The notes beneath the pieces are model-generated. The model did not search any database, was not told where the DNA came from, and worked only from the letters and a program-made list of their open reading frames with translations. A stretch of DNA of 64,000 nucleotides, from positions 7,750,001 to 7,814,000 of the forward strand of contig JBBMOL010000018.1 in NCBI GenBank assembly GCA_037954665.1, given 5' to 3'. The position numbers and the translations under genes were made by a program. This document shows, in pieces, positions 36,885 through 49,140 of the stretch. The stretch's first letter is position 1. Each line of letters begins with the position of its first letter. The DNA comes from Laguncularia racemosa. Lineage: Eukaryota > Streptophyta > Magnoliopsida > Myrtales > Combretaceae.

Positions 36885-37282
36885 GGAATTTCTCGGATTC
36901 GGATTCGCATTTGGATATTATGCGATTTTCCTGGGAAATCTATTCAAGATATAGTTTATTTAAGATATGATTTGATATATATCTACACCTGCATCTAAGC
37001 TCAAATCACATTGTTAAGAACTATAATGGTAAAAGATTTATTTAGGATGTTATTTTTTCGATTAGAGTTTTCTAATCCCACTCACTCACTTTAAAAAAAC
37101 ACACCATCGTTTATTGAGTGAGAGAAGGCTTAGAAGCACTAAGCCAAAATAAAGAAAATTCGTGCTTTTGTTTGCAATGGTTGGAGGTATATACACAATT
37201 TAAATATTTTTCGCTTTCACTTCTATTCTTATATGTTCATTGTGTTGTTGAATATGATAGAAATATTTTATAAACTCTAACA
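36885..37282 (+). repeat. 5' LTR of the GRAS-A copia
   Basis: Starts TGTTGGAATTTC and ends CTCTAACA. The part from about 36970 aligns with the 3' copy. The first 85 bases have no counterpart in the 3' LTR. Confidence 0.7.
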
Positions 37283-38564
37283 TTTGATATCAAAGTAATT
37301 TATCAAAAATACCTTTGCCTTGCTCTGTTTTAGTTTGGCTTAAATTTGATGTTTTTTTAGTCTTAATAAGATTGGGAATTGATAAAATATCAAATTCCAT
37401 GCGTTCTGGGCTTTAAAAAGTTAATTTTGAAATCGAAATAGGCTAAAAAATTATGGGTTAAATTTGGGTCGCAGTGACCCGGCTAAAGGTAGAAGACGAC
37501 TTAAACTTAAGTCGACTTGAAATGAATAAAAAAAATTAAAAAAGGACCTAACGTGGGCAAACAGAACCTACGAATTGATCCCCTAAGCTTGGTTCTGATT
37601 TCTTTTTCCTGGACCTGAGCTGTATGATCTACACAATGTCTCTACATTGGTTTTCCTTCGAGACGTGTGTTATGCGTGACCATTGAATCTTTCTTGTGTA
37701 CGTGGCGTAGAGCTCAGCCAACTAGGCTGAACCGCTTTTTGTGAACCTTTCAGCCAATTTTAGTATAAATGTAATGGGCTTTGAACTAGGATTTCTAACA
37801 CTTGATGAAAATTAAATTTTCATAATTTTCATATATCTACATTATTTATTGTTGATTATGTAGATAACATATAGTAAACAATTTTACATATTGAAATTAT
37901 TTGTGTTAATTATTGAAGTAAATTAATTTGTATTGGCTCTCTATGAATTTAATTATCATGATATATACTTATATTATTATTTCTTTACATGTATGATTTA
38001 TGGTTTGTTATTATAAATGTAATGTTAGAGATGATGTAAGTATGTTAGACTTAAGTTCATAAGTCATTACTTACGTTTATTTATTTATATATTTGCAATA
38101 ATTGAGCCTAAGGATTTAGTTAATGTTTATGTGATCCATACAATTTCAATTAATTAAAGAGTAGCCACAGTATCTTTAATTAATTAAAAGGATAATAAGA
38201 TCACACGTGAAAATAAACATTAGTTGTGATTAATTATACGCAATATAATGGATCTTATCCCGCATGGATTTTTATTATGTAATGTATAATTAATTAGGAT
38301 AAAATATCAAATTATATTTTCTAATTTATCCACAGGGATTAGGAAAATGAACATGATTTGATAATTTTATCGTAAAACTTCAGATGAATCTAATTGAGTT
38401 AGAACTTTAGCCTACAAGCAAGTTTTATGTCATTAGATTCATACTTTAGCATGATTTTACATTGGTAAAACATGGCATATCTTAATTAACCTAATTTTTT
38501 TTTTTTGTAACATAAGAATATATGTTTAATTATTACAACAATTCAACCTATCAATTTTTTTGAT

Positions 38565-39330
38565 ATGCGATGTGATGTTCCTGGACTTAAGGGGGATAAT
38601 TATAAGGTTTGGAAGGAGAGGGTTCTTCTTCATTTAGGATGGATGGACACTGATTATGCCATAAGGAAACCGGAGCCTCCTACAATAACTAAAACCATCA
38701 CTTTAGATGCAATAAGTTTTTATAAAAAATGGGAGCGATCTAATCACTTGTCAGTTATGTTCATAAAGACTAAAATTTCTGCTAGTATAAGAAGCTCCGT
38801 CAAGCATTATCAAAGGGTCCAAGATCTACTAAAGACCATTGATGAGTAATTTGCTACTTTAGATAAGGCAATGGCTAGTATCCTAATTATAGAGCTTTCG
38901 ACTCTGAGCCTCACTGGCATTAAGGGTGTGCGTGATCATATCATGCGCATGAGGGATCTTGCGGCCCAATCGAAGGCATTGGAAGTTGAGTTATTAGAAT
39001 CCTTCTTAGTTAACTACATCCTTTGCACTTTACCTCAAGAGTATGGCCCATTTAAGAAATGTTACAATATACATAAAGATAAATGGTCAATCAATGAGTT
39101 GTTGACCATATGTGTTCAAAAAGAGGGCAAACTACTTATGGAGGAGAAGGAGAAGGAAAAGGTAAACTTAACTACTCATGGAGAGAGTAATAGGAAGGAT
39201 CAGGCCAAAGACAAGAGAAAAGGGAAAATCCCTCCCGCAAAGGACACAAAGAAGGAGCTTTTGTGCTTCTTTTGTAAAAAAAGGGACACATGAAGAAACA
39301 ATGCTCCAAGTTCATGTAGTGGCTTGATAA
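38565..39330 (+). pseudogene. Copia gag, broken
   Basis: Pieces 38565-38849 (VPGLKGDNYKVWKERVLLHL) and 38871-39293 (IKGVRDHIMRMRDLAAQ, LCTLPQEYGPFK) are one gag split by a TAA that stands where the family has Gln (IDE*F). A CCHC zinc knuckle is visible across a one-base frame change near 39275-39300 (CFFCKKK, then GHMKKQC). Confidence 0.83.
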
Positions 39331-39394
39331 GAAAGGTACTCAACTTTCACTTGTTTGTTATGAATCCAATATGATTGATGTTAATCGTAAAATA

Positions 39395-40690
39395 TGATGG
39401 ATTGATTTAGGTTCTGCAATCAATGTGACTAATTCATTGCAGGACTTAAAAGACCTACGGAAGCCAATGGAAAGTGAGTGTAGCATCTATTCAAGCAATC
39501 AAATGTCCTCACATGTGGAGGCTAATGAAACTTGCAACTTAGTTTTAAGCAGTGATTACATTTTGAATTTGAAAAAGACATTTTATATCCCTGGTTATTC
39601 TAGGAATTTAATTTCCATTTCTAAACTTATGTTAAATGGTTATTTCTTTAACTTTTCGTACTTTGGATTTAATTTCTTTTATAAATCTGATGTTATTGGA
39701 TATAGTACCTTGTTTGATGGTCTTTTTTTACTTAATTTACAAAATGATGATAACCATGTTATAATGCATGTTCAAGAAAAGGTTGGCACTGGACAATGTG
39801 TTATGAATGAAGAATCTTCTATCTTGTGGCATCAGAGATTAGGACATATCTCTATTGATAGAATTAAAAAGTTGGTGAATGATGGGATACTTAGTGATTT
39901 AGATTTCACTGACTTTGAGACTTGTATAAGCTGTATTAAGGGAAAACAAACTAATAAGTCAAAGAAGGGTGCCAAGAGGAGTTTTGAATTATTGGAAATC
40001 ATACATACTGACATTTGTAATCCAAACATGAATGCGTATTGTATTAGATATTTTCTCTCTTTCATAGATGATTACTCACGATACATGTATCTCTACTTGC
40101 TTAAAAACAAGAATGAAGCGCTAGATGCTTTTAAAGTGTTTAAAGCTGAAGTAGAGAAATAATGTGAAAAAAAGAATTAAAATCGTGAGATCCGATAGAG
40201 GCGGAGAGTACTATGGTAGATACATAGGGAGTGGACAAACGACTGGTCCATTTGCAATGTTTCTTCAAGAGAATGGGATTGTTGCCCAATACAGTTTACC
40301 TAGCTCTTTAGATCAAAATGGTGTAGCTGAAAGAAGAAACCTAACATTATTGGACATGGTACGGAGCATGCTTGCAAGCTTTAAACTTCCTAACTCATTA
40401 TGGATTGAAGCTCTTAAAACGACTGCATATATATTGAACCGAGTTCCAACCAAGAATGTCGAAAAGACGCCATTTGAGTTATTCAAAGGGTAGAAGCCGA
40501 GTTTATGACATGTACGCTTTTTGGGATGTCTATCTGAAGTGAGAGTCTACAATCCATATGAGAAGAAGTTAGACCCAAGGACTATTAATGCATATTTCAT
40601 TGGCTATGTCGAAAAGTTTAAGGGATATATATTTTACCATCCATTTCATAGCACTAAGTTTGTGGAATCAAGAAATGCGAAATTTCTTTA
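39395..40690 (+). pseudogene. Copia protease and integrase, broken
   Basis: The protease site reads DLGSAINVTNS, so the usual Asp-Ser-Gly is not intact. Pre-integrase: LWHQRLGHISIDRIKKL, with CISCIKGK completing the zinc site. Core: IIHTDICNP, FIDDYSRYMYLYLL, then after a stop and frame change near 40160 IVRSDRGGEYYGRY and QNGVAERRNLTLLDMVRSML. TAG and TGA follow LFKG where Trp and Arg are usual. Confidence 0.85.
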
Positions 40691-40697
40691 GAAGGAC

Positions 40698-42600
40698 TTG
40701 ATTAGTGGGAGCGATCAATCTCAAGGCCCTGGTTTTGAAAAAGATCATATAGATGCTCAGTGTGCCACTTTAAGTAGCGGGTTGATCGTTGTTGTTAACA
40801 ACATGCCTTTAACAAAGATGTGTGTTGAAAAGCCAGCCCTGGAGGTACCACAAACCACTGATCCTGAACTAGTAGATGTTGAAGTTCAACAGATGTCCAA
40901 AGCTATTGAACAACCAACTGAACAACATTATCATATTCCTCAAGAGAATGTTGATGCAGCATTAAGAAGATCTCCTACAGTAAGGAAATCAGCAATTCCT
41001 AGTGACTATATTGTGTATCTGCAAGAGTCTAACTATAATGTTGGAGTCGAAAATGATCTTGAGACATTTTCACTGGCCATGAGTTTTAAGAATTCGAACT
41101 TGTGGTATAGTACCATGAAAGAAGAGATGGATTCAATGGCATCTAATAGAGTCTGAAATCTCATCAAGTTCCTGATGGTGTAAAAGCCATTTGATTCAGA
41201 TGGGTCTTTAAAACAAAGAAAGACTCACAAGGCAACATTGAGAAATATAAAGCAAGACTCATTGCTAAAGGATTCACTTAGAGGGAAGGAATCGACTACA
41301 TAGAGACATTATCTCCTGTATCTAAGAAATATTCCCTTCATGTAATTGTAGCATTGGTTGCACATTTTGATTTGGAGTTGCACCAAATGGATGTGAAAGA
41401 GGTTTACATGAAACAACCTGAAGGATTCTCCACTAGTAATGATGAGCATTTGGTTTGTAAGCTTAATAAATCTATATATGAGTTAAAATAAGCCTCCTGT
41501 CAATGGTATTTGAAATTTCATGTTTTCATCACTTCATTTGGTTTTGAAGAGAATATTATGGATCAATGTATATAACAGAAGGTTAGTGGGAGTAAAATTT
41601 GTTTCCTTGTGCTGTATGTGGATGATATTTTGCTTGCAACCAATGATAAGGGTTTGCTATATGAGATAAAACACTTACTCTTGAAGAACTTTGATATAAA
41701 GGATATGGGTGAGGCATCTTATGTCATTGGCATTAAGATCCACAGGGAAAGATCTCGAGGCATTTTAGGTTTGTCTCAAGAGACCTATATCAATAAAGTT
41801 TTAGAGAGATTTTGGATGAATGATTGTTCGCCAAGTGTAGCACCCATTATGAAGGGTGACATATTAACCTTAAGCCAGTGCCCTAAAAATGAGCTTAAGC
41901 GGGAACAAATGAAAAACATCCCATATGCGTTAGCCATTGGAAGTCTAATGTATGTTCAGGTTTGTATTAGACCTGACATTGCATTTGCTATTAAGACACT
42001 AAGGAGACATCAGAGTAACCCAAGTGTTGACCACTGGAGAGTAACAAAGAAGGTAATGAGGTACCTTCAAGGAACAAAGGATTACATGCTAATGTATAGA
42101 CGGACTGACAATCTGGAGGTCATTAGATATTCTGATGCGAACTTTTTTTGTTGTGTTGATTCATGTAAATCAACGTCTGGTTACATTTTCATGCTTATGG
42201 TGGAGTTGTATCTTGGAGGAGTGCAAAGTAGACCTTGATTGCTACTTTTACTATGGAGGCCGAGTTTATATCTTGTTTTGAGGCTACTTTACATGGTGTA
42301 TGGTTGAAGAGTTTCATGTCTAAGCTTAGAATTATTGATTCTATTTCTAAGTCATTGAGAGTGTACTGCAATAACTCAGTTGTTGTATTTATGGCTAAAA
42401 ACAATAAAAGTGGTAGTCGAAGTAAACATATCGACATCAAGTACTTGGCTATAAGAGAATGTGTTAAGGGAAAAGAAAGTGGTTATTGAGCACATTAGCA
42501 TCGAGTTAATGATAGTTGATTTTTTTTTAACTAAGGGCTTGTTACCAAATAATTTTAAGGATCATGTAGTAAGAATGGGACTTAGTTCCTTGATGTAATT
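40698..42600 (+). pseudogene. Copia linker, reverse transcriptase and RNase H, broken
   Basis: A hinge region (40698-41156) with RRSPTVRKSAIPSDYIVYL is followed by RT: ARLIAKGFT*REGIDY (stop at Gln), HQMDVKE-VYMKQPEGF, where about ten residues after the catalytic DVK are missing, then a stop at Gln before ASCQWYLKF, LYVDDILLATND with intact YVDD, and FDIKDMGEASYVIGIKIHR. RNase H: RYSDANF, a stop at Gln in the next block, then MEAEFISC and SKHIDIKYL. The deletion next to the catalytic Asp alone would inactivate it. Confidence 0.85.
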
Positions 42601-42699
42601 TTTCATTATACATGCATTTGATGTTTCAATGAAACTCTTATTTAGTTGATATTTCTTGTTTGGTTTTATGTGCACGTTTTGTCTATTCATTTGTTTTAA

Positions 42700-43094
42700 G
42701 AAATACCATTAAGTTTGGACCTAGAATGAACATATGGTTTAGTCATTAAGTTTAAGAGATGATACACATCTACACATGCATATCCACGCGAGAAAATCTT
42801 GCATCTAAGCTCAAATAACATCGGTTAAGATTTATGATGATAAAAGATATATTTAAGATGTGATTTTTTCGATTAGAGGTCCCTAATCCCATTTACTCAT
42901 TTTAGAAAAATACACCATCATTTTTTGAGCGAGAGAGGGCTTAGAAGCACCAAACCAAAATAAAGAAAATATGTGCTTTTATTTGCAATGGATGGAGGTA
43001 TATACACGATTTAAATTTTTTTCACTTCCGCTTTCGTTTTTATATGTTCATTGTGTTGCCGAATATGATAAGGATATTTTATATACTCTAACAG
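42700..43094 (+). repeat. 3' LTR of the GRAS-A copia
   Basis: Matches 36970-37282 from about 42760 on and ends CTCTAACA at 43094. Its 5' boundary is unclear because the 5' LTR's first 85 bases are not found here. Confidence 0.65.
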
Positions 43095-43937
43095 ACCTGC
43101 TTGATCTTTGGCAAGAAGTTGAATGAGAAGTAACCAATGGAAACCGTGCATTATCTCGAAGTCTATGATAAGTAATGCTTTTGCTGTAGTAGAAACCTTC
43201 ACAATCATATGATTTGCAAAGAAAATCGCAACCAAATGGAAAGGGCAAGCTTTAAAAAATGTAGGATAATATTTTAATCTATCTAACATGGATGACTTCT
43301 CTGCTGCTAGCCACCTAAAAATATTTTTCTTCCTTTAGCCAGCCAACCCCGCCTCAAGACCACTAGCAAAAAGATGGGCTAATCTTTGTGTAGCATCACC
43401 ACTGGGAGAAGAGTGAAGCCTGATCTGTTTTAGCATTTCACTAGATGCTTTTATGTCAATAAGAGACTGCCTGTGCACAATGGAGGAGGAGATCTCTTAA
43501 ATCCACTGTCTTTGTGATGTCAAATTTCTTCGCACGTAACCGAGCACAAACACCTTACGACTTCAGTCTGTAATTTGTCATCATTGTGGGAGGGGAAACC
43601 ATCGCTTCCTAGTTGACACCGAAACAGTCTATTAAAAAAATCTGAGAGCTCATCCTCTTCCTCCAGTATGGCAGATACCTTACTTGTTCTCCCTTCCTCG
43701 ATCCATATGCCATCTTCTTGCTTGCAATTCTTCCTCCCTTTTGAGCCACTAATATTTATCTTTGCATTTTCAGATTCTCTCTGCATCTCTAAAAGGTTCC
43801 TCTTGTTTTCAGCGTCATTTATGGTCTTGATACTGTTTGAAAGAAGCTTACTGGCTTCATCCGCCCCCCTTTGAAATTGCAATGCAGACTCATTATTGTA
43901 AGACATGTATGGAACCTGAAACGTGCTAGATGAAGGG
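43095..43937 (-). pseudogene. GRAS copy A, middle piece
   Basis: Minus-strand reading gives the first half of the GRAS domain and the linker before it. The open part 43906-43520 has MSYNNESALQFQRG, KRNLLEMQRE, GSKGRKN and EEEDELSDFFNRLFRC, close to residues 172-268 of copy B. Further on, LKYYPTFFKACPFHLVAIFF and FEIMHGFHWLLLIQLLAK are the degraded LHR I and VHIID-type blocks, with several frame changes. Bounded at the left by the copia and at the right by a gypsy element. Confidence 0.85.
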
Positions 43938-43942
43938 CATAT

Positions 43943-44304
43943 TGATGCAGATCAGCATATTTCATGGGCCAAAGCCGGCTCTAAAGCCGGCAGCGTAAGA
44001 AACCAAAGCCACTGACTTTGAAATTTAGGCGGCTAGCTTTAAAACTTATGACACCGACTTACTTTCCTAAGCAACTAGCGTATATAGCAGTCTTTATTCC
44101 ACATGATGTTATGTCTTATTTCTTTTTTTTTTTTTCCTCAAGATTATTTATATGTTTTTTTTTTGGCTTTTGAAAAAAGAACTTATCACATACTTTGAAC
44201 CCTAATTTTGAGATTAATCTCTCTAAAAGTTGCTACCTTTTTGCATCTTTGTGTTTGTGAAATCAATCGGTGAATTGGTTTTTTTTGTACGCTTTCACGC
44301 TACA
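43943..44304 (+). repeat. 5' LTR of the GRAS-A gypsy
   Basis: Starts TGATGCAG and ends GCTACA. It contains a palindromic AAGCCGGC..AAGCCGGC unit near its start. Aligns with 48803-49140. Confidence 0.88.
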
Positions 44305-44339
44305 TTGGATTGGTATTAGAGCAAGGTAAACTCCTATGA

Positions 44340-45860
44340 AGATGTCATCTAATGACGGTGTTGATGGTGGTCGTGTTACTGATGATGATTGGAATGCAGG
44401 AGTCTAAGGGGCTGAACAATTGGCTCTTATGGCGGTAATCGATACCATGGATCAAAGAATCTGACGAGTAGAATAACGTCTTGAGGATTTGATCGAGCGT
44501 TTCAACGCGATGACGGTTGATGCCACCAAAGATAGGAATATTAGTAGGAGATGACCAAGGGCAAGAGATGCTTATAGCAATCCGATTAGTTAACTTGTAG
44601 CTGCAAATTGATGGGCACAAGTATTGAATGAAGACTTTGATAAAGAGGAGGATGAATTCTTGTATGAAGAGAGACAACTATAGAGAAGAGGCAGTGAAGG
44701 TGTAGGTAGGTACTAAAGGAACTACTATGGGCATGACCAAGGCAACGGTGGTGATTTTCGCCTAAAGGTAGATATTCCTTGCTTTAATGGTAGTCTTCAA
44801 ATTGAGGAATTTTTGGATTAGTTAGCAAAAGTAGACATATTCTTTCATTATATGGAGATCCTGGAGGAACGCAGGGTGAGGTTAATGGTGTGTAGGTTGA
44901 AGGGAGGAGCCTTTGCTTAGTGGGAGAGGTTACATAATAGAAGGTAGAGAGAGGGTAGACTGCTTATATGGGCGTGGTTTCGTATGAAACAATTGCTGTA
45001 GAGAGATTTCTTGCCACTTAATTATGAGCAAATCCTTTTTCAATAGTATTAGTGGTGTCGCCAGGGGCAGAAGACTGTTTATGAATACACTGTGGAATTT
45101 ATGCAATTGGTAGAGAGGAATGACTTGAGGAACGGTGAAGGCCAATAGAGAGCGAGATATGTTAATGGTCTTAAATTATAGATTAGAGATAAGATTGGGT
45201 TACGGTGTTGAGAAATTTGAATGAAGTGAAAAATATGGCCTTTAGGGCTGAATTAATGTTGTAGGAGCAAAATAATAGATTCACAAGCGATAGAAAAGGG
45301 TATGGTATTAAGGCTGCTAGTAGTAGTAAAGTGGTAGCTAAGAAAACCAAATGTGTTATGGGGAAGCTTAGAGAGGCTAGTGAGAAGAAGAGTGATAAGG
45401 TAGATGGCAAAAGACCTTTTGAGTCTAAAGGAACTCAAAGGCAGAACAATCTATATGCTAAGCCTATCTTGGGTAAGTGCTATCGTTGTAATCAACCAGG
45501 GCACAGGTATAATGAATGTCCTAATAGGAAGAGTGTGAAAATCGTAGAAAGGGATGGGGAGGAAGAGGTTTGTTGTGAACCTGATGGAGATGATGAATAT
45601 TATGAAGAGGATGATGAGGAAGTTGAGTAGACTTATGTTATTAGAAGATTGATGTTAACACCTAAGCAGGAAGAGAACACCCAACGATACCAGTTGTTTT
45701 GTACTAGGTATACTATTAGGGGGAGAGTATTTGATTTAATTGTTGATAGTGGGAGCTATAAGAACATTATTGGGCATGAGGTTGTTAACCAATTGCAGTT
45801 GCCAATAGAGAAACATCTAAATCTTTACACTATTAGGTGGATTAAAGCTGCTGAGTGAAT
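44340..45860 (+). pseudogene. Gypsy gag and protease, broken
   Basis: From MSSNDGVDGG (44340) the frame holds a retrotransposon gag domain (IPCFNGSLQIEEFLD, VEFMQLVERNDL) interrupted by many stops, several where Gln or Trp is usual (for example AFA*WERLH). The zinc knuckle is clear: CYRCNQPGHRYNEC in the open piece 45331-45630, followed by an acidic tail. The protease is 45649-45858 with the active site LIVDSGSYKNIIG. Confidence 0.85.
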
Positions 45861-46249
45861 AGAGGTGAAGGAGAGGTGTAGAGTGCCATTTTCCATAGGC
45901 AAATATTGAGATGATGTCTACTATGACATTATAGACATGGATGCATGTCACTTGTTGTTTGGGTGACCCTGACAGTATGATGTAAATGCTTAACATGCAA
46001 TGAAGGAGAATGTACACAAGTTAGAGAAAGGGGGTGTGAAATATATTTTATTGCCTTTAAAGGTTTAGAATCACTCCAAAGCCCACAAAATAGAAGAACG
46101 CTCTTTCCTTACAATCACTTAGTTTAAGAAAGAGTTGGTAGATCATTTGAAGGAGTCTAGAGTTATATATGATCTTATAGTGAAGAATGTTGTAGATGAG
46201 GAAAGTAGTGTTGATGTTTTAGAGGAGGTCAAAGAGGAGTTTAAGGAGG

Positions 46250-47630
46250 TGATGCCAGATGATTTACTAGGGGGACTACTACCCCCTAGAGACATTCAGC
46301 ACTAGATTGATTTGGTGTCTAGGGTAAGTTTTCCTAACTTGCCACATTACAAGATGAGTTCTAAGGAGATTGAGATTTTGCAGGAGAAGGTTCAGGAGTT
46401 GTTGAATAAGGGGTTTATTAGAGATAGTATGAGCCCATGTGCTATACTTGCATTACTGACCCTAAAGAAGGATGGTAGCTGGAGGATGTGTGTTGATAGT
46501 AGAGCTATCAACAAGATCACTATTAGGTATAAATTTCCATTACCCCACCTAGAAGATATGTTAGATAGGTTGAGTGGGGTTGTGGTATTTTCTAAGGTAG
46601 ATTTGAGGAGTGGTTATCACCAGATCAGAATCAGGCCTAGAGATGAGTGGAAAATAGTGTTCAAGACAAATGAGGGGTTGTATGAATGGTTAATGATGCC
46701 TTTTCGCCTTAGCAATGCACCCAACACTTTCATGCGTGTCAATCTATAGCAAATATGAAGATAAGCATATAAATCATTTGAGGAGTATTTTAGCTGTGTT
46801 GAAAGAAAATAAATTATATGCTAATATGAAGAAGTGTATTTTTATGTTAAAGAGATTATTGTTTTTAGGATTTGTGGTTAGTAGTGAAGGGATCATGGTT
46901 GATGATGAGAAGGTGAGGGCTATTAGGGAATGGTTTATTCCCAAAACTGTGATTGAGCTGAAGAGTTTTCTAAGGTTAGCTAGTTTTTATAGATGATTCA
47001 TTAGACACTTTAACACGATTGCTGCTCCATTAACTAAGTGTTCGAAGAAGGGGAAATTTTAGTAGAGAGAAGAGGCTGAAACTAGTTTTGTAGTGCTGAA
47101 AGAGAAGCTGTGTAGTCCTCCTGTGTTAGCACTACTTGATTTTGATAAATTGTTTGAGGTTGATTGTGTTGCCAACGGAGTAGGAATTAGGGCCATGTTA
47201 TCCCAGGAGAAGAGACCAATAACTTTTTACAGTGACAAGTTGTGTGAGGTTAGGAGGAGCTATTCAACCTATGATAAGGAGTTCTACTCTATGGTGAGAG
47301 CTCTGACAGTTTGGGAACATTACTTAGTAGGGAAGGAGTTTATTTTATATTCAGATTGTGGGGCTTTGAAGCATCTGAGTAATCAGACCAGGAATAGTAA
47401 GGATATGTATGCTAGGTGGATTCGGTTTTTACAGAGATTTCCTTTTAGACTAATGCATAAATTTAGGGTACAAAACAAGGAGGTTGATGCCTTGAGTAGG
47501 AGAGCCGATTGGTTAGTTACCATAAGCACTGAAGTTATGGGTTTTGAAAGATTGAAGGAGTTATATGAGGGTGATGATGACTTTAGTGATAGATGGAGGA
47601 AGTGCATTACCAAAGAACCTTGTGATGATT
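46250..47630 (+). pseudogene. Gypsy reverse transcriptase and RNase H; RT lacks its catalytic box
   Basis: RT 46312-46749: LTLKKDGSWRMCVDSRAINK, FSKVDLRSGYHQIRI, EWLMMPFRLSNAP, then MR followed by a jump into IYSKYEDKHINHLRSIL in another frame (46742 on). The stretch that normally holds the catalytic YxDD is deleted, so this RT cannot work. RNase H 47093-47500: ITFYSDKL, YDKEFYSMVRAL, WEHYLVGKEFILYSDCGAL, ending NKEVDALSRRAD. Confidence 0.87.
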
Positions 47631-48800
47631 ATTATATCCTTAAGGGATACTTGATGAAGGGTAATCAGCTGTGTATTCCTAAGTCCTCTCTGAAGGAGAA
47701 ATTGATTAGAGACTTGCATGGGGGAGGATTGGCAGGACACTTGGGTAGAGATAAAACCATTGCAGTAGTGGCTAACAGGTACTATTGGCCTCGATTGAGG
47801 AGGGATGCCAATAGAATTGTGCAGAGGTGTTATATTTGCTAAACATCTAAGGGGCAATCTCAGAATAGTGGGTTGTATACATCCTTACCAGTATTTGAGA
47901 ATATATAAGAAGATGTATCCATAGATTTCATATTGGGTTTGCCTTATAACCAACGAGGTGCTAACTTAGTGTTTGTTGTTGTTGACAGGTTTTTCAAGAT
48001 AGCTCATTTTATTCTTACAGGAAGACCGTAGATGCCCAAGCTATTGCCAAATTGTTTTTTCAAGGAAGTTGTCGGATTACATGGAGTCCTTAAGTCCATT
48101 ACATCTGACAGGGACAGCAAATTCCTTAGATACTTTTGGAAGACACTCTGGTATATGTTCGACTCATCATTGAACTTTAGTAGTACGACTCACCTTCAGA
48201 TTGATGGGTAGATGGAGGTGACCAACAAGACTTGGGAATTTGATAAGGAGTATTTGTGGTGAGAAGCTAAGGCAGTGGGATCACGTTTTAGCATAGGTTG
48301 AGTTTGCTTACAATGGTTTTATCTATAGAACTATAGGGAGATCTTTATTCTCAATAGTCTATACCAAGACACCACAACATGCATTGGATTTGATGAAGTT
48401 ACCCAAGGGAGCTGAGTTTAGTACAACTACTAAGAATATGGCAGACTAGTGTTTAGCTATCACAGATGAAGTTAGAGGGAGGATTGAGAAGGCTAATGCA
48501 AAGTACAAGGAAGCTGTAAACAAACACAGGAAGAAGCGGGTGTTTGAAGTCAAGGATCTGGATATGGTGTTTATGAGGAAAGAACAGTTTCTAGCAGGTC
48601 AGTATAGCAAGTTGTAGCAAAAAAGTATGATCTTTATGAGATTATGAGAAAGATCAATAACAACGCATATGTGGTTGGACTTCTTGACAACATGAACATC
48701 TTCAAGACATTCAGTGTTGCCGATTTATTTCCCTTCCATCTAGATGATTGTCCTTTATATCCAGATGAGAACTTGGGGTCGAGTTTTTTGCAGGTAGGAG
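47631..48800 (+). pseudogene. Gypsy integrase and C-terminal tail, broken
   Basis: The zinc-binding part is intact in the frame running to 47842 (HGGGLAGHLGRDKTIAVVAN, then C.IC). The core continues with VSIDFILGLPYNQRG, VVVDRFFKIAHF and ITSDRDSKFL across frame changes; a stop stands where the family has Gln (QIDG*). The tail (48640-48800) keeps NNAYVVGLLDNM and FSVADLFPFHLDD, the part after the integrase that often precedes a chromodomain; none is seen. Confidence 0.82.
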
Positions 48801-48802
48801 AG

Positions 48803-49140
48803 TGATGCGGAGCAGCATGTTTCATGGGCTAAAGCCAACTCCAAAGCTGGTAGCGTAAGAAACCAAAGCCGCCAGCCTTGAAACTTAGGCTACCGGCTTA
48901 CTTTCTTAAGCAGCTAGCTTATATACCGACCTTTATTTCACAAGATGTTATGTCTTGTTTCGTTTTTTTCAAGATCATTTATATATTTTTTCTTTGGCTT
49001 TTAAAAAAAGAATTTATCACATACTTTAAATCCCAATTTTGAGATTAATCTTTCAAAAAGTTGCAACCTTTTTGCATCTTTGTGTTTGTAAAATCAATTG
49101 GTGAATTAGTTTTTGTTCTTTACGCTTTCACACTACTTCA
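48803..49140 (+). repeat. 3' LTR of the GRAS-A gypsy
   Basis: Matches 43943-44304; ends CACTACTTCA, followed by the CATAC target copy. Confidence 0.87.

Larger units (their letters stand above)
36885..43094 (+). mobile_element. Ty1/copia retrotransposon inserted in GRAS copy A
   Basis: The GRAS sequence stops at about 36884 and resumes at 43095 (GACCTGCTTGATCTTTGGCAAG), so the element interrupts the gene. The last 300 bp of each LTR match: TCTACAC.TGCATC...CATCTAAGCTCAAAT through ATGTTCATTGTGTTG and CTCTAACA, at 36980-37282 and 42765-43094. The first part of the LTR differs between ends, so the exact left edge is uncertain. A decayed primer-binding site, TTGATATCAAAGTAA, lies at 37284-37298. 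A long leader (37300-38560) precedes gag. The order gag, protease, integrase, RT, RNase H is that of copia. Confidence 0.85.
43943..49140 (+). mobile_element. Ty3/gypsy LTR retrotransposon inserted in GRAS copy A
   Basis: LTRs at 43943-44304 and 48803-49140, both starting TGATGC.GA.CAGCAT and matching throughout. A primer-binding site (TGGTATTAGAGCAAGG, 44311-44326) follows the 5' LTR and a purine tract (GGTAGGAGAG, 48793-48802) precedes the 3' LTR. The flanks CATAT (43938-43942) and CATAC (49141-49145) are a target duplication with one mismatch. Joining the GRAS flanks restores continuity with copy B (GAAGGGCATA.CAAATCATCAAG). Gene order gag, protease, RT, RNase H, integrase is gypsy-type. 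All genes are broken. Confidence 0.9.
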
